Shown in pieces: positions 28,823 to 36,795 of a stretch of 64,000 nt of DNA. Both the position numbers and the translations under genes were made by a program. This stretch comes from Solirubrobacteraceae bacterium. GTDB taxonomy: Bacteria; Actinomycetota; Thermoleophilia; Solirubrobacterales; Solirubrobacteraceae. Location: positions 62,001-126,000 of the forward strand of contig JAEMSV010000003.1 in NCBI GenBank assembly GCA_016462625.1. Direction: 5' to 3'. Within the stretch, counting starts at the first letter, position 1. Every line of letters begins with the position of its first letter. The notes under the pieces are model-generated. The model searched no databases and was not told the origin of the DNA. It worked only from the letters and a program-made list of their open reading frames with translations.

Positions 28823-28841
28823 TATTGGCGGACCGCCAATA
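28823..28841. promoter_or_regulatory. Perfect palindromic operator TATTGGCGGACCGCCAATA
   Basis: Perfect 9-bp arms around a central A, 100 bp upstream of the P450 start. On the minus strand a -10-like TATAGA (28819-28824) overlaps its end, so the palindrome fills the -10/-35 spacer. Size and symmetry fit a TetR dimer, most simply the regulator encoded after the P450. Confidence 0.7.
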
Positions 28842-28871
28842 GCCCGCACGGTAGCACGATCACAGCCGTCG

Positions 28872-28891
28872 ATCTCCACCGGTCGGGAGAT
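28872..28891. promoter_or_regulatory. Inverted repeat ATCTCC-N8-GGAGAT
   Basis: Perfect 6-bp arms with an 8-bp spacer, 69 bp upstream of the histidine-kinase start and outside the P450 operator. It may serve the kinase promoter; there is no other support. Confidence 0.25.
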
Positions 28892-28960
28892 GTCCCAGGC
28901 GACCGGCAAGGCGAAGGTCGGTGGCGTGCGCGCGTGTTCATCGGACTAGGGTGCGTCGCG

Positions 28961-30670
28961 ATGGACGAGCATCAATACCGCCAGCTCCTCACAGCGGGCC
29001 GGCAGCTCGTCGAGACGACAGACACCGAGCGGCTGCTCAGGCGTCTGCTGGAGGTCGCGCGCGAGCTGACGGGTGCACGCTATGCCGCCCTCGGAGTGCT
29101 GGACGACGAGCGCCGAGCGCTCAAGCGGTTCGTCGTGTCGGGAATCGACGAGGACGTCGAGCGACGGATCGGCGACCTCCCGCACGGGCGCGGCGTGCTC
29201 GGAGTGTTGATCCGCGACCCGCAGCCGCTGCGGCTCAGCCGCGCGGGCGACCACCCGCGGTCCTTCGGGTTCCCGCCCGGGCACCCGCCGATGGAGTCCT
29301 TCCTGGGCGTTCCGATCGTCATCGGCGGCGAGCCGTTCGGCAACCTGTACCTGACCGAGAAGCCCGACGGCGACTTCGACGCGGCGGACGAGGAGGCGCT
29401 GGTCGTCGTGGCGAGCTGGGCCGCGGTCGCGATCCGCAATGCGGCGCTGCACGATGACCTGACAGCACGCCACGACGAGCTTCAGCGTGCGGTCGAGACG
29501 CTGGAGGCGACCACCACGATCGCAAGGGCCCTCGCCGGGGAGACCGATCTCGACCGAGTGCTCGAGCTCATCGCCAAGCGAGGCCGCGCGGTCGTCGATG
29601 CGCGATCGCTGCTGATCACCCTCGTCGACGGTGAGGACATCGTGGTGGTCGCCGGCGCGGGCGAGGCTGCGTCGCTGACCGGGACGGTCCGGTTGCCGCT
29701 GCGAGGCACCGGGGTCGAGCAGGCGCTGGCCGGCCGTCGTACGCTGCGCTTCTCGACCGATGACGGTGGATCCGCGGCGGCCCGCAGCCTCTCGTCGCTG
29801 GGTGTCCGGGCCCAGACGGGTCTCATCGTGCCGCTTGTCTTCCGCAATCGGCCGATCGGGACCCTTGTCGCGCTGGACCGCATCGCGGGCGGTCCGTTCA
29901 CAGAGGACGAAGAGCGGGTGCTCGAGGGCTTTGCCGTGAGCGCCGCGACCGCGGTGGGGACGGCACAGTCGGTGACCAAGGAACACCGGCGCCGAAGCAT
30001 CCAAGCTGCCGAGGAGGAGCGCCGTCGCTGGGCGCGCGAGTTGCACGACGACACGCTGCAGGAGCTCGCCGCCATGCGCATCGGACTCGCGCGCGATGCC
30101 GGCGGTGAGACGGTCGACGAATTGCGTGAAGCGATGCAGCGTGCCAAGGCCGAGCTGGACGGCCGGATCGCGGCGCTCAGGGCGCTGATCACGGACCTGA
30201 GACCCGCCGCGCTGGACCAGCTCGGCACCGTCTCGGCCCTCGAATCCCTCGTTGCCCGCATGAGCGGGCGCGGCCTCGAGGTGCACCTGAGGACCGATCT
30301 CGACTGGGAGCAGGGACGCGCGCAGGCCCGGCACGTCGCCGAGCTCGAGGATGGCGTCTACCGGCTCGTGCAGGAGGCGCTCACCAACGCTCTGCACCAC
30401 GCTGATGCCACCAGGGCGGACGTCGTCGTGGTCGAGCGCGATGGGTGCATCGAGCTGACGGTGACCGACGACGGGCACGGATTCGACACCAGCGAGGCCG
30501 CGGAAGGGTTCGGCCTGCTCGGGATGCGAGAGCGGGCCGAGTTGCTCGACGGGAACCTGGAGGTCGAGTCGGACATCGGGAAGGGCACGATGATCCGGGC
30601 GATCGTGCCCAGCACGCGCTTTGCCAACGTCGCCGGAGCGCCGAGTTCGAAGTCGCGCGTCGAGCGCTGA
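28961..30670 (+). CDS. GAF-GAF sensor histidine kinase, DevS-like
   Basis: A 569-residue cytoplasmic kinase with two GAF domains (about 20-165 and 190-335). A HisKA_3 dimerisation domain with phospho-acceptor His362 (ARELHDDTLQELA) follows, then a HATPase domain with a LVQEALTNALHHADA N-box, DDGHGF and GLLGMRERAELL. The first GAF carries GHPPMESFLGVPI, the signature shared with DevS/DosT sensors; whether it binds haem cannot be judged. ATG 28961 begins the coiled N-terminus directly. Its likely partner is the NarL-type regulator at 19689, about 8.6 kb away. It is followed by a Usp gene. Confidence 0.93.
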   Translation: MDEHQYRQLLTAGRQLVETTDTERLLRRLLEVARELTGARYAALGVLDDERRALKRFVVSGIDEDVERRIGDLPHGRGVLGVLIRDPQPLRLSRAGDHPRSFGFPPGHPPMESFLGVPIVIGGEPFGNLYLTEKPDGDFDAADEEALVVVASWAAVAIRNAALHDDLTARHDELQRAVETLEATTTIARALAGETDLDRVLELIAKRGRAVVDARSLLITLVDGEDIVVVAGAGEAASLTGTVRLPLRGTGVEQALAGRRTLRFSTDDGGSAAARSLSSLGVRAQTGLIVPLVFRNRPIGTLVALDRIAGGPFTEDEERVLEGFAVSAATAVGTAQSVTKEHRRRSIQAAEEERRRWARELHDDTLQELAAMRIGLARDAGGETVDELREAMQRAKAELDGRIAALRALITDLRPAALDQLGTVSALESLVARMSGRGLEVHLRTDLDWEQGRAQARHVAELEDGVYRLVQEALTNALHHADATRADVVVVERDGCIELTVTDDGHGFDTSEAAEGFGLLGMRERAELLDGNLEVESDIGKGTMIRAIVPSTRFANVAGAPSSKSRVER

Positions 30671-30751
30671 TTCACCGCACCGTAGTTGTCCACAGTCGTG
30701 TCCCGCGGTTGTCCTGACGCGCCCGGCACCGGCGAGGTATACGGTCGGGAC

Positions 30752-31594
30752 ATGTACGAGAACGTGGTCATCGGGGTCGACAACGACAGCGACGGGCGCG
30801 ATTCTCTGGTGCTGGCCGACGCGCTCGCCGCCGCCGGTGCTCGGATCAGTCTCACCCATATCTGGAGCCGTCTGGAGGGCGTCGTCAGCGCAGCGACTGA
30901 TGCGCCGTGGCCGGCGCAGGAGGCCGAGGCGCTGCTCAAGGGCGTCGCCGCGCATCTCCCTCGTGCCGGCCGGACGATCGGGCGCGAGGCCGGCACCGTT
31001 CGCGACGGGCTGCACGCGCTCTGCGCCGAGCTCGGAGCCGACCTGCTGGTCGTGGGGACCGGTCATCGAACGGCCGGGATCGTCCATGGCTCGCCGTGCG
31101 ACGTGGCCGTCGCATCGCCAGGCCTCGCCGGCGGCGGTTGGGAGCTGAAGCGGGTCACGGTCGGCTCCGAGCATCCTGTGGACGACGCGTCGGTGATCGC
31201 CGCGGCTCGCGAGCTTGCGACCTCGCAGGGCGGCGGCCTCGACGTGGTGTCCGTGCTGGCGCCCCCGAGCGCTTGGACCCCTGGTCCGGTCGCGGCCGCT
31301 GAGGTGCTCGCCGAGATCTCGGGTGACGCGGAAGCCGAGCGCCGTGCCGAGCTCGTCGCGGCCGGCGCGCAGGACGCGCGTGTCGCGGAGGGCAATCCCG
31401 TGCTGCTCCTGTCGCAGGAGAGCGCGGGGCACGACCTGCTCGTGCTGGGGGCCGATACCCGCCGCGGCCGGTCGCCCGGGCTCGCGGCAAGCCGGACCAT
31501 CGATGCGCTGCTCGGCCGGGCCCGAGGGCCGGTGTTGGTCACCGCGCGCGATCGCCACGATCACGATGAGGGCACGCCGCGACCGGAGGGCTGA
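30752..31594 (+). CDS. Tandem universal stress protein 2
   Basis: A 280-residue protein with two Usp-like halves (about 1-135 and 140-280). VIGVDNDSDGRDSL opens the first. GTGHRTAGIVHGSPCDVAV is a shortened, degenerate ATP-binding loop, and the second half has GADTRRGRSPGLAASRTIDALLG. ATP binding is therefore less sure than in the Usp at 18434. It starts 81 bases after the histidine kinase and ends four bases before the flavoprotein gene, so it is cotranscribed with the latter. TTGTCC repeats upstream (around 30684 and 30709) may be regulatory. Confidence 0.85.
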   Translation: MYENVVIGVDNDSDGRDSLVLADALAAAGARISLTHIWSRLEGVVSAATDAPWPAQEAEALLKGVAAHLPRAGRTIGREAGTVRDGLHALCAELGADLLVVGTGHRTAGIVHGSPCDVAVASPGLAGGGWELKRVTVGSEHPVDDASVIAAARELATSQGGGLDVVSVLAPPSAWTPGPVAAAEVLAEISGDAEAERRAELVAAGAQDARVAEGNPVLLLSQESAGHDLLVLGADTRRGRSPGLAASRTIDALLGRARGPVLVTARDRHDHDEGTPRPEG

Positions 31595-31598
31595 GAAC

Positions 31599-32825
31599 GT
31601 GCCGCCGACGAAGACCGGATTGAACCTGGTCGTCGCCGGCGGCGGAATCGCTGCGAGTGAGCTCTTGCTGGCGACCCGGGCCCTGGCCGGCCACCGAGTG
31701 CGGGCGACGCTGATCTCGCCGAAGACCGAGTTCGAGATCCCCGCGCTGCGCACCGTCTCCGCCTTCGCGCACACGCCGTCGCCCATCTCCCTCCACGATG
31801 TCGTCGCGCGCAGCGGCGCGACCTTCTGCCGTGGGACCGTGCGGCGAGTCGCCGCAGCCGAGCACGAGGTAATCCTGAGCGGCGGCGGCCGGCTGCCCTA
31901 CGACGCGCTCGTGCTGGCGGTCGGGGCCCGGCCCATGCCCGCCTACGGACACGAGGTCATCACGTACGGACGCGAGCCCGAGACCGAGGATCTGGAGTCG
32001 GTGCTCGCCGACGTCCGGGGCGGATACGCGCACAGGATCGCGTTCGTGGTTCCGCCGCGCGTCGTCTGGTCACTGCCGCTCTACGAAGTCGCGCTGCATT
32101 CGGCGCGGGTGATTGCGGCATCCGGCGCGCGCGCCGAGCTGTGCTTCATCACGCCTGAGCCGGCACCGCTCGCGGTGTTCGGACACGAGGCGTCCGTGGC
32201 CATCGCCCGTGCGTTCGAGGCGGCCGAGATACGCGTGCAGACCGCGGCGTATGCGGCTGTCGACCGCCCCGGCGAGATCCGCCTCGTCCCCGGGGGCGCG
32301 GTTCTCGAGGTGGACCGCGTCATCGCGCTGCCGCAGCTGCACGGCCCGCACATCCACGGACTCCCGCACGACGATCAGCGGTTCATCCCGATCGATGACG
32401 CGGGGCGGGTGCCGGGCCTCGATGACGTCTTCGCCATCGGCGACGCGACGACGTTCCCGATCAAGCAGGGAGGGATCGCATGTCAGCTCGCCGACGTGGT
32501 GGCGACGCACCTGGCCCGCCGAGCCGGTGCCGACGTCCAGCCTGAGCCCTTCCGGCCGGTCTTGCGCGGACAGCTCGTCAGCGGAGACGACGTGTTGCAG
32601 CTCGAGCACGCGCTCCAGGGCGGCTTCGGGCCCGGTCACGCCCTCTCCGGCAGCATGTGGGAGCCGTCACGCAAGGTCGAAGGCCGCTATCTCTCGGCGT
32701 TGCTCGAGGGCGCGCCCGGATGGACGCCGAGGGAGACGGGTGTCACGGTGGATGTTGCGCTCCCCGCTCCGGAGGTCCTGGCTCGTCATCCCGACGCGCT
32801 CGGGACCGCGGGCCTGAGCGCGTAG
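31599..32825 (+). CDS. NDH-2/sulfide:quinone reductase-like flavoprotein
   Basis: A 408-residue FAD oxidoreductase. It opens with the dinucleotide-binding turn VVAGGGIAASE, has a second strand ending LAVGARP, and near the C-terminus the FAD-contacting VFAIGDATTFPIKQGGIACQLAD typical of NDH-2 and SQR enzymes. The cysteines needed for sulfide oxidation are not evident, so a quinone-linked dehydrogenase is as likely. The GTG start at 31599 has GGAGGG nine bases upstream and lies four bases after the Usp stop. The last 83 bases overlap the 3' end of the opposite-strand alkylation-repair gene. Confidence 0.85.
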   Translation: MPPTKTGLNLVVAGGGIAASELLLATRALAGHRVRATLISPKTEFEIPALRTVSAFAHTPSPISLHDVVARSGATFCRGTVRRVAAAEHEVILSGGGRLPYDALVLAVGARPMPAYGHEVITYGREPETEDLESVLADVRGGYAHRIAFVVPPRVVWSLPLYEVALHSARVIAASGARAELCFITPEPAPLAVFGHEASVAIARAFEAAEIRVQTAAYAAVDRPGEIRLVPGGAVLEVDRVIALPQLHGPHIHGLPHDDQRFIPIDDAGRVPGLDDVFAIGDATTFPIKQGGIACQLADVVATHLARRAGADVQPEPFRPVLRGQLVSGDDVLQLEHALQGGFGPGHALSGSMWEPSRKVEGRYLSALLEGAPGWTPRETGVTVDVALPAPEVLARHPDALGTAGLSA

Positions 32826-33564
32826 CGGACCTTGCCTGCGCGGCGGCGACGATGGTGGCCCGCTGCGCTGCCGACATGGGCTTCATCGCCTCGCGTCGGG
32901 TGAGGCCCGAGGCACGCTCTGCCCGGGGGAGCAGCCACGCGTAGACCATGTCGGGGCGCATCTTGGCGGTGTCGCGCAGCACCCAGCCGATCGCTTTGCG
33001 GATGAAGAACTCGCGCTCCTCGAGCATTGAGTCGGCGTAGGCCCCGAAGCGCTCGAAGTCGCCCTCGCCACGCCTCAGCGCGAGCAGGAGCGCCAACAGG
33101 GCGGACCGGCGGACCCAGAAGTCGTCGTCGGCCGCCCAGCGGTCGAGCTCGGCCAGGAGCTCCGGGTGGCGCTCGACGAGCGGTCCCGCGACGCTCGCGG
33201 CGAGGCCGTCGACCAGCGCCCACGTGCCCGACTCGCGGATGAGTCGCTCGATCAGCGCGAGGTCCGCCGGCCCGAGCTCCGCACCGTGCAGGTCGAGCAG
33301 CTCGACCGCGGCGGCCCGGCACTCGTGGATGGGCCGCGCCCACAGCGCCTCGGCGACGGCGATCAGGTCGTCGTGGTCGAGCCGGCCGGCGCCCTTCGCC
33401 ACCTTGCGCGTCGCGGGAACGCTGGTCCCGAAGTGCTCGAGTGGGCTCTTCAGGTACCGACGTTCCTGCTCGGCGCGCTCGGGGGTCCCGGCGGCTCGCA
33501 GCTCCGCCTCGATCCGCGCGGCGACTTCGGTGGGCGTCTCAGTGGTGGGCGTCGGAGGTGCCAC
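32743..33564 (-). CDS. DNA alkylation repair protein, AlkD-like
   Basis: A 273-residue all-helical protein of the HEAT-repeat AlkC/AlkD glycosylase family, which removes positively charged alkylated bases. Visible family features are the N-terminal YLKSPLEHFGTSVPATRK, a middle WALVDGLAA helix, DDFWVRRSALLALLL and EREFFIRKAIGWVLRD near the C-terminus. The last 35 residues are basic and low complexity and are encoded in the segment overlapping the flavoprotein gene. It is convergent with that gene by 83 bp. Confidence 0.9.
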   Translation of the reverse strand: MAPPTPTTETPTEVAARIEAELRAAGTPERAEQERRYLKSPLEHFGTSVPATRKVAKGAGRLDHDDLIAVAEALWARPIHECRAAAVELLDLHGAELGPADLALIERLIRESGTWALVDGLAASVAGPLVERHPELLAELDRWAADDDFWVRRSALLALLLALRRGEGDFERFGAYADSMLEEREFFIRKAIGWVLRDTAKMRPDMVYAWLLPRAERASGLTRREAMKPMSAAQRATIVAAAQARSATRSGPRSRARRDDEPGPPERGAQHPP

Positions 33565-33753
33565 GTGCGCCCATCATCGAGGGGGTCGGACGCGGGCGCA
33601 TCCGTAGTGACGCACATCGCGGTGGCCGTGATCACCGAGTCGAGGGGACCGCCGCGCCGGCACCGTCGACCTCGCCCGGCGTCCGTAGTCTTCCCGGGCG
33701 GCCGGTGTGAACGTGCGGACGCCGTGGCTGGTGCTCGTCGACAGCATGGAAAG

Positions 33754-34206
33754 ATGAAGAATCTGAGCATCACCTCGAGTCCCGTGCTGGCGAGCGCGCC
33801 GCTTCGCCGCACGGCGCGTCCCATCGCTTCGCGCAAGGTGCTCGCGGCGCTGGCCGGTGTGATGGCTGCAAACGCCTATGCCGGCGCCTGGTATGCGATC
33901 CGTGGGGCGCCGAACGTACCCACCGACTGGCTCGAGGGCACGCCATTCGGGAGCTACGCGGTCCCGGGACTCATCCTCGGCATCGCAGTGGGAGGCACGC
34001 AGACCGCCGCCGCAGCGACGCTGTGGCGCGGCGGGCGGGAGGCGCGGGTGGTCGCGATGGGCGCGTCGGCCGTGCTCATCGTGTGGATCCTGACGCAGCT
34101 CTCGCTCATCGGCTACGTCTCGCCACTGCAGCCGATCGTGCTGACCTGGGGCGCACTGTCGTTCGTCGCCGCCGCGCGCTTGACCGCGACCGAGGCCGCG
34201 TGCTGA
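33754..34206 (+). CDS. Small integral membrane protein
   Basis: A 150-residue protein with about four membrane helices (VLAALAGVMAANAYAGAWY, YAVPGLILGIAVGGTQ, VVAMGASAVLIVWILTQLSL, PIVLTWGALSFVAAARL) and a basic N-terminal tail. No family name can be given with certainty. GGAAAG precedes ATG 33754. Its stop overlaps the next start by one base (TGATG), so it is translated with the small PLDc_N-like protein. Confidence 0.75.
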   Translation: MKNLSITSSPVLASAPLRRTARPIASRKVLAALAGVMAANAYAGAWYAIRGAPNVPTDWLEGTPFGSYAVPGLILGIAVGGTQTAAAATLWRGGREARVVAMGASAVLIVWILTQLSLIGYVSPLQPIVLTWGALSFVAAARLTATEAAC

Positions 34207-34427
34207 TGTCCGGTTCCCGTACAGGCTGGAACCAGCTCTCCGGGCGACAGCGCACCGGGATCGCGGCAGCGGCGTGTCTCCAGATCACTCTCCAACTCGC
34301 CGCCTTGATCGACCTGCACCGTCGATCCCGAACGCGCATCCGCGGGCCCAAGCGGATCTGGGTCGGAGTCTCGTTCCTCAACTTCGTGGGGCCCTTGGCG
34401 TACTTCGTCTTCGGCCGGCGACGCTGA
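34206..34427 (+). CDS. PLDc_N-type small membrane protein
   Basis: A 73-residue protein with two hydrophobic helices and a C-terminal GPLAYFVFGRRR, the pattern of the phospholipase-D N-terminal transmembrane domain that also occurs alone in actinobacteria. Function unknown. Start ATG 34206 overlaps the upstream stop. The next 126 bases to the convergent Lcp-like gene contain a weak CGGCGG/CCGCCG hairpin near 34435 and nothing else of note. Confidence 0.75.
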   Translation: MSGSRTGWNQLSGRQRTGIAAAACLQITLQLAALIDLHRRSRTRIRGPKRIWVGVSFLNFVGPLAYFVFGRRR

Positions 34428-34553
34428 CCTCGCGTCGGCGGATGGGCCCGCCGCCGGTCTCGCGTTGCGTAGCGTCCCCGGGTGCGACACCTCTCGGCGC
34501 AGATGCTCGCCGAGGAGATGTCCCACCTGGGAGAACGTCAACTGCTGTCGGAG

Positions 34554-35894
34554 CTACGGGTAGGCCGGGCTCGGCGGGGCCGGCGTCGGTCCGCTCGCGC
34601 TGGGGAGGGTGTACGGCTCGGGCGGGTCGACGATGGCGTCCGGAACGTCCGGGCGGTTCATGTCGGGGATCTCGATCATGAGCCGCTTGCCCTCACCGAG
34701 GTAGAACAGCGCGCCCTGGCGAAGGATCTCGGCGAAGAAGTTCCAGAACTTCTTCGCCTCCCGCGGAGCGAACCACAGGCTGCCCTCCTGGACCTGCACG
34801 AAGATGGGCCACGCGGCCTTCATCAGCTCGTCCTGGCCCTTGTGACGCCGAACGGCGAGCATCTCGCAGATCTGCGGGGAGAGGAAGGTCCGCGTGAGCG
34901 ACTCGAGCAGCGGGACGCTGATGTAGCCGCCGTCCACTTCGGCGGCGAGATGCGTGAGGATCCGCGCGAGCTCCTGACCTTCCGGCGTGGATCCGAACAC
35001 CGGATCGAGGATCTGCTGGGCCTGGGTCTCGGCAGCCGCCCACGTGGCCGGGATGTACTCGTCGTTGACGCCGAGCAGATGCGCGCAGACCTGCCAGGAG
35101 TGCAGGAACGCGTCGCTGTCGCGCTGGGGCATCTTGACGCCCCACTTCTTGAACGACCGCATCACCGAGGTTGGCAGGCTGTGCCAGGTGACGAGGACGT
35201 CACGCTGGCTGATCGGAATCGGGGGGCCGCCCCACGGACCCGAGGCCTCGTCGGCGACGGCCTTCCACGACGCCGATTTGGGCAGCCAGTAGCGCACGCC
35301 GGCGTGCGCCATCCGGGTCTTCACACAGGTCACGATCATCTCGCCGTACGGCGACAGGTAGGCGCGCTCGTTGCCGATGTCGTAGCCGAGCTTGGCGGTC
35401 TTGGAGATGCGGTCCTTCATGTCCGCACCGCCCTTGGAGTAATAGACCGCCTTGGCCTCGTGCGGGATGGCGGAGCTCATCATGCCGCTGACGAAGCCGT
35501 AGGCGACGCCGAGGTAGATCCCGCGCCGCTTGCTGAAGTCCACGGCCTGCTGGAGCAGACCCGTGTCGGTCCACTCCGGCAGCTTGCGCGCGTCCTCCAT
35601 GAACTCCCGCAGGTCGTTCGGCAGACCGTCGGGAAGCGCTTCGCCGTTCTGCGTCCACTGGCGCAACAGGGCGTTGACCTTTCCGAGCTCGCCGCGCTCG
35701 ATGACGGCGGCGATGACCGAGTCGGCCTGCTCGTCCCACACGTCCCAGGGCGGGGTGGGGATGCCTCCGACGCCGGCGATCGAGTTTGTCGCCGCCCAGG
35801 TCCACTTCGGCAGCGTCGCGCCGGCACCGAGCGCCACGCCTGCACCGATCAGCTGCCGCCTGCTCATACCCGCCATGCGGTTCTCGTTGGTCAC
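34554..35894 (-). CDS. lcp: Latex-clearing-protein-like oxygenase, Tat-exported
   Basis: A 446-residue protein of the Lcp/DUF2236 haem oxygenase family, which cleaves cis-1,4-polyisoprene (rubber) outside the cell. The N-terminus has a twin-arginine signal (MSRRQLIGAGVALGAGA, residues about 10-26). The body carries family blocks KTAKLGYDIGNERAYLSPYG, KTRMAHAGVRYWLP, VTWHSLPTSVMR and LGVNDEYIPATW, with the conserved Arg, Thr and His expected around haem. I chose GTG 35894 because GGGAGAGAG lies at suitable distance; the frame is open upstream. Substrate by family only. A promoter and inverted repeat lie just upstream. Confidence 0.82.
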   Translation of the reverse strand: MTNENRMAGMSRRQLIGAGVALGAGATLPKWTWAATNSIAGVGGIPTPPWDVWDEQADSVIAAVIERGELGKVNALLRQWTQNGEALPDGLPNDLREFMEDARKLPEWTDTGLLQQAVDFSKRRGIYLGVAYGFVSGMMSSAIPHEAKAVYYSKGGADMKDRISKTAKLGYDIGNERAYLSPYGEMIVTCVKTRMAHAGVRYWLPKSASWKAVADEASGPWGGPPIPISQRDVLVTWHSLPTSVMRSFKKWGVKMPQRDSDAFLHSWQVCAHLLGVNDEYIPATWAAAETQAQQILDPVFGSTPEGQELARILTHLAAEVDGGYISVPLLESLTRTFLSPQICEMLAVRRHKGQDELMKAAWPIFVQVQEGSLWFAPREAKKFWNFFAEILRQGALFYLGEGKRLMIEIPDMNRPDVPDAIVDPPEPYTLPSASGPTPAPPSPAYP

Positions 35895-36019
35895 GAGGTG
35901 TCTCTCTCCCTCACAGGACTGCCTTCGAGGTGCTCTGCCAGCCGCCCGCGCCCATCGCGTGCCCCCACCAGGCATGCTGTGATCGACGCGCTCGCTCGCG
36001 CGTGCATCTCCCGTACTCC

Positions 36020-36049
36020 CACAACGCCCGTTGCGAAACGAGCGTTGTG
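36020..36049. promoter_or_regulatory. Inverted repeat CACAACGC-N14-GCGTTGTG
   Basis: Perfect 8-bp arms, 14 bases apart, immediately downstream of the proposed -10 of the Lcp-like gene, so they span the transcription start. A smaller CGTT/AACG pair sits inside. Position and symmetry fit a repressor operator. Confidence 0.5.
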
Positions 36050-36078
36050 AAGCTATAGCGGGCATGACACCGAGTCAA
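36050..36078 (-). promoter_or_regulatory. Promoter of Lcp-like gene
   Basis: On the minus strand TTGACT (36078-36073) is followed after 17 bases by TAGCTT (36055-36050), a good match to a housekeeping -35/-10 pair. The expected start near 36043 lies inside the inverted repeat. Confidence 0.5.
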
Positions 36079-36118
36079 GTGCGTTCCGCAGCCGGCAGCA
36101 CCGGCATCGAACCGCCGC

Positions 36119-36577
36119 TCAGCTGCTGTCCGGGCGATGCTCACGCCACCATTGGGTGGCGGCATGTGCCTGGAGAGGCGTGAGGCCGATCTGCAGGAAG
36201 AACGCGCGGGCGTTGCGGTCAATCTCGCCCCAGATGCCGCGGGTTCCGTACTCGCGGATCAGCGTCTCGGCCCGTTGGCTGCCGACGTGCGGAACGCGCT
36301 CGAGCTCCGTTTGCGGGTCCGCCTCCGGATCGGGAAACAGGCGGATCGTCTCGGCCTTCAGGACTGCGACCTGGGGTCCGAACCGTGCGTCGTCACTCCG
36401 CCTCCCGACCACGCGAAGGTGATGCTCAGGCACAGCACAGCTCTTGAGATCGTTCCCAACCAGGCGCACGACCTCGCCGTTCGCCGCCCGCGCCGAGAGG
36501 ATCGCCCAGTCGGCGGAACCACCCGTGGCAATGACGTCGACAACGACCACGGTCTGGTCGAAGGTCCCCTGTCCCAA
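36119..36577 (-). CDS. Stand-alone OB/HhH protein resembling RecD2 N-terminus
   Basis: A 152-residue protein I cannot name with certainty. Residues about 5-80 look like an OB-type domain whose order (VVRLVGNDLKSCAVPEHHLRVVGRRSDDARFGPQVAV) resembles the N-terminal domain of RecD2/YrrC helicases. Residues about 93-125 (LERVPHVGSQRAETLIREYG) resemble a helix-hairpin-helix. No helicase domain follows. The start is a TTG at 36577 with GGAGAG seven bases upstream; an ATG between them is in another frame. It is probably a nucleic-acid-binding protein. It sits alone between the Lcp-like gene and the ring-cleavage operon. Confidence 0.6.
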   Translation of the reverse strand: MGQGTFDQTVVVVDVIATGGSADWAILSARAANGEVVRLVGNDLKSCAVPEHHLRVVGRRSDDARFGPQVAVLKAETIRLFPDPEADPQTELERVPHVGSQRAETLIREYGTRGIWGEIDRNARAFFLQIGLTPLQAHAATQWWREHRPDSS

Positions 36578-36795
36578 CGTCCATCTCTCCTTGCTCGAGT
36601 ATTCCTGAGCAACGGGACCCGCCTACTCGGACCTGGCGCAATGCCACTGGACTCTTTGCAGCGGTTTCGCGACGGGAAGGAGAAGCCTGCGGTCTCGATC
36701 AGGACTGTCTTCCTACTGCCCAGAACCGCGACGCAGTAGTCGTGGGGGGCCTGACCCGGCCTGGCTATGCCTATCGGTTGCGCCGTCGAGCGATT

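Noticed and set aside
30671..30751. Promoter for the second Usp gene (TTGTCC and TATACG)
   Set aside because: The spacing between the candidate -35 and -10 is 23 bases, too long for a standard promoter.
34482..36050. Plus-strand open frame opposite the Lcp-like gene, starting with a helical peptide
   Set aside because: The first 25 residues look plausible, but the rest is an antisense shadow of a well-supported gene with no family features.
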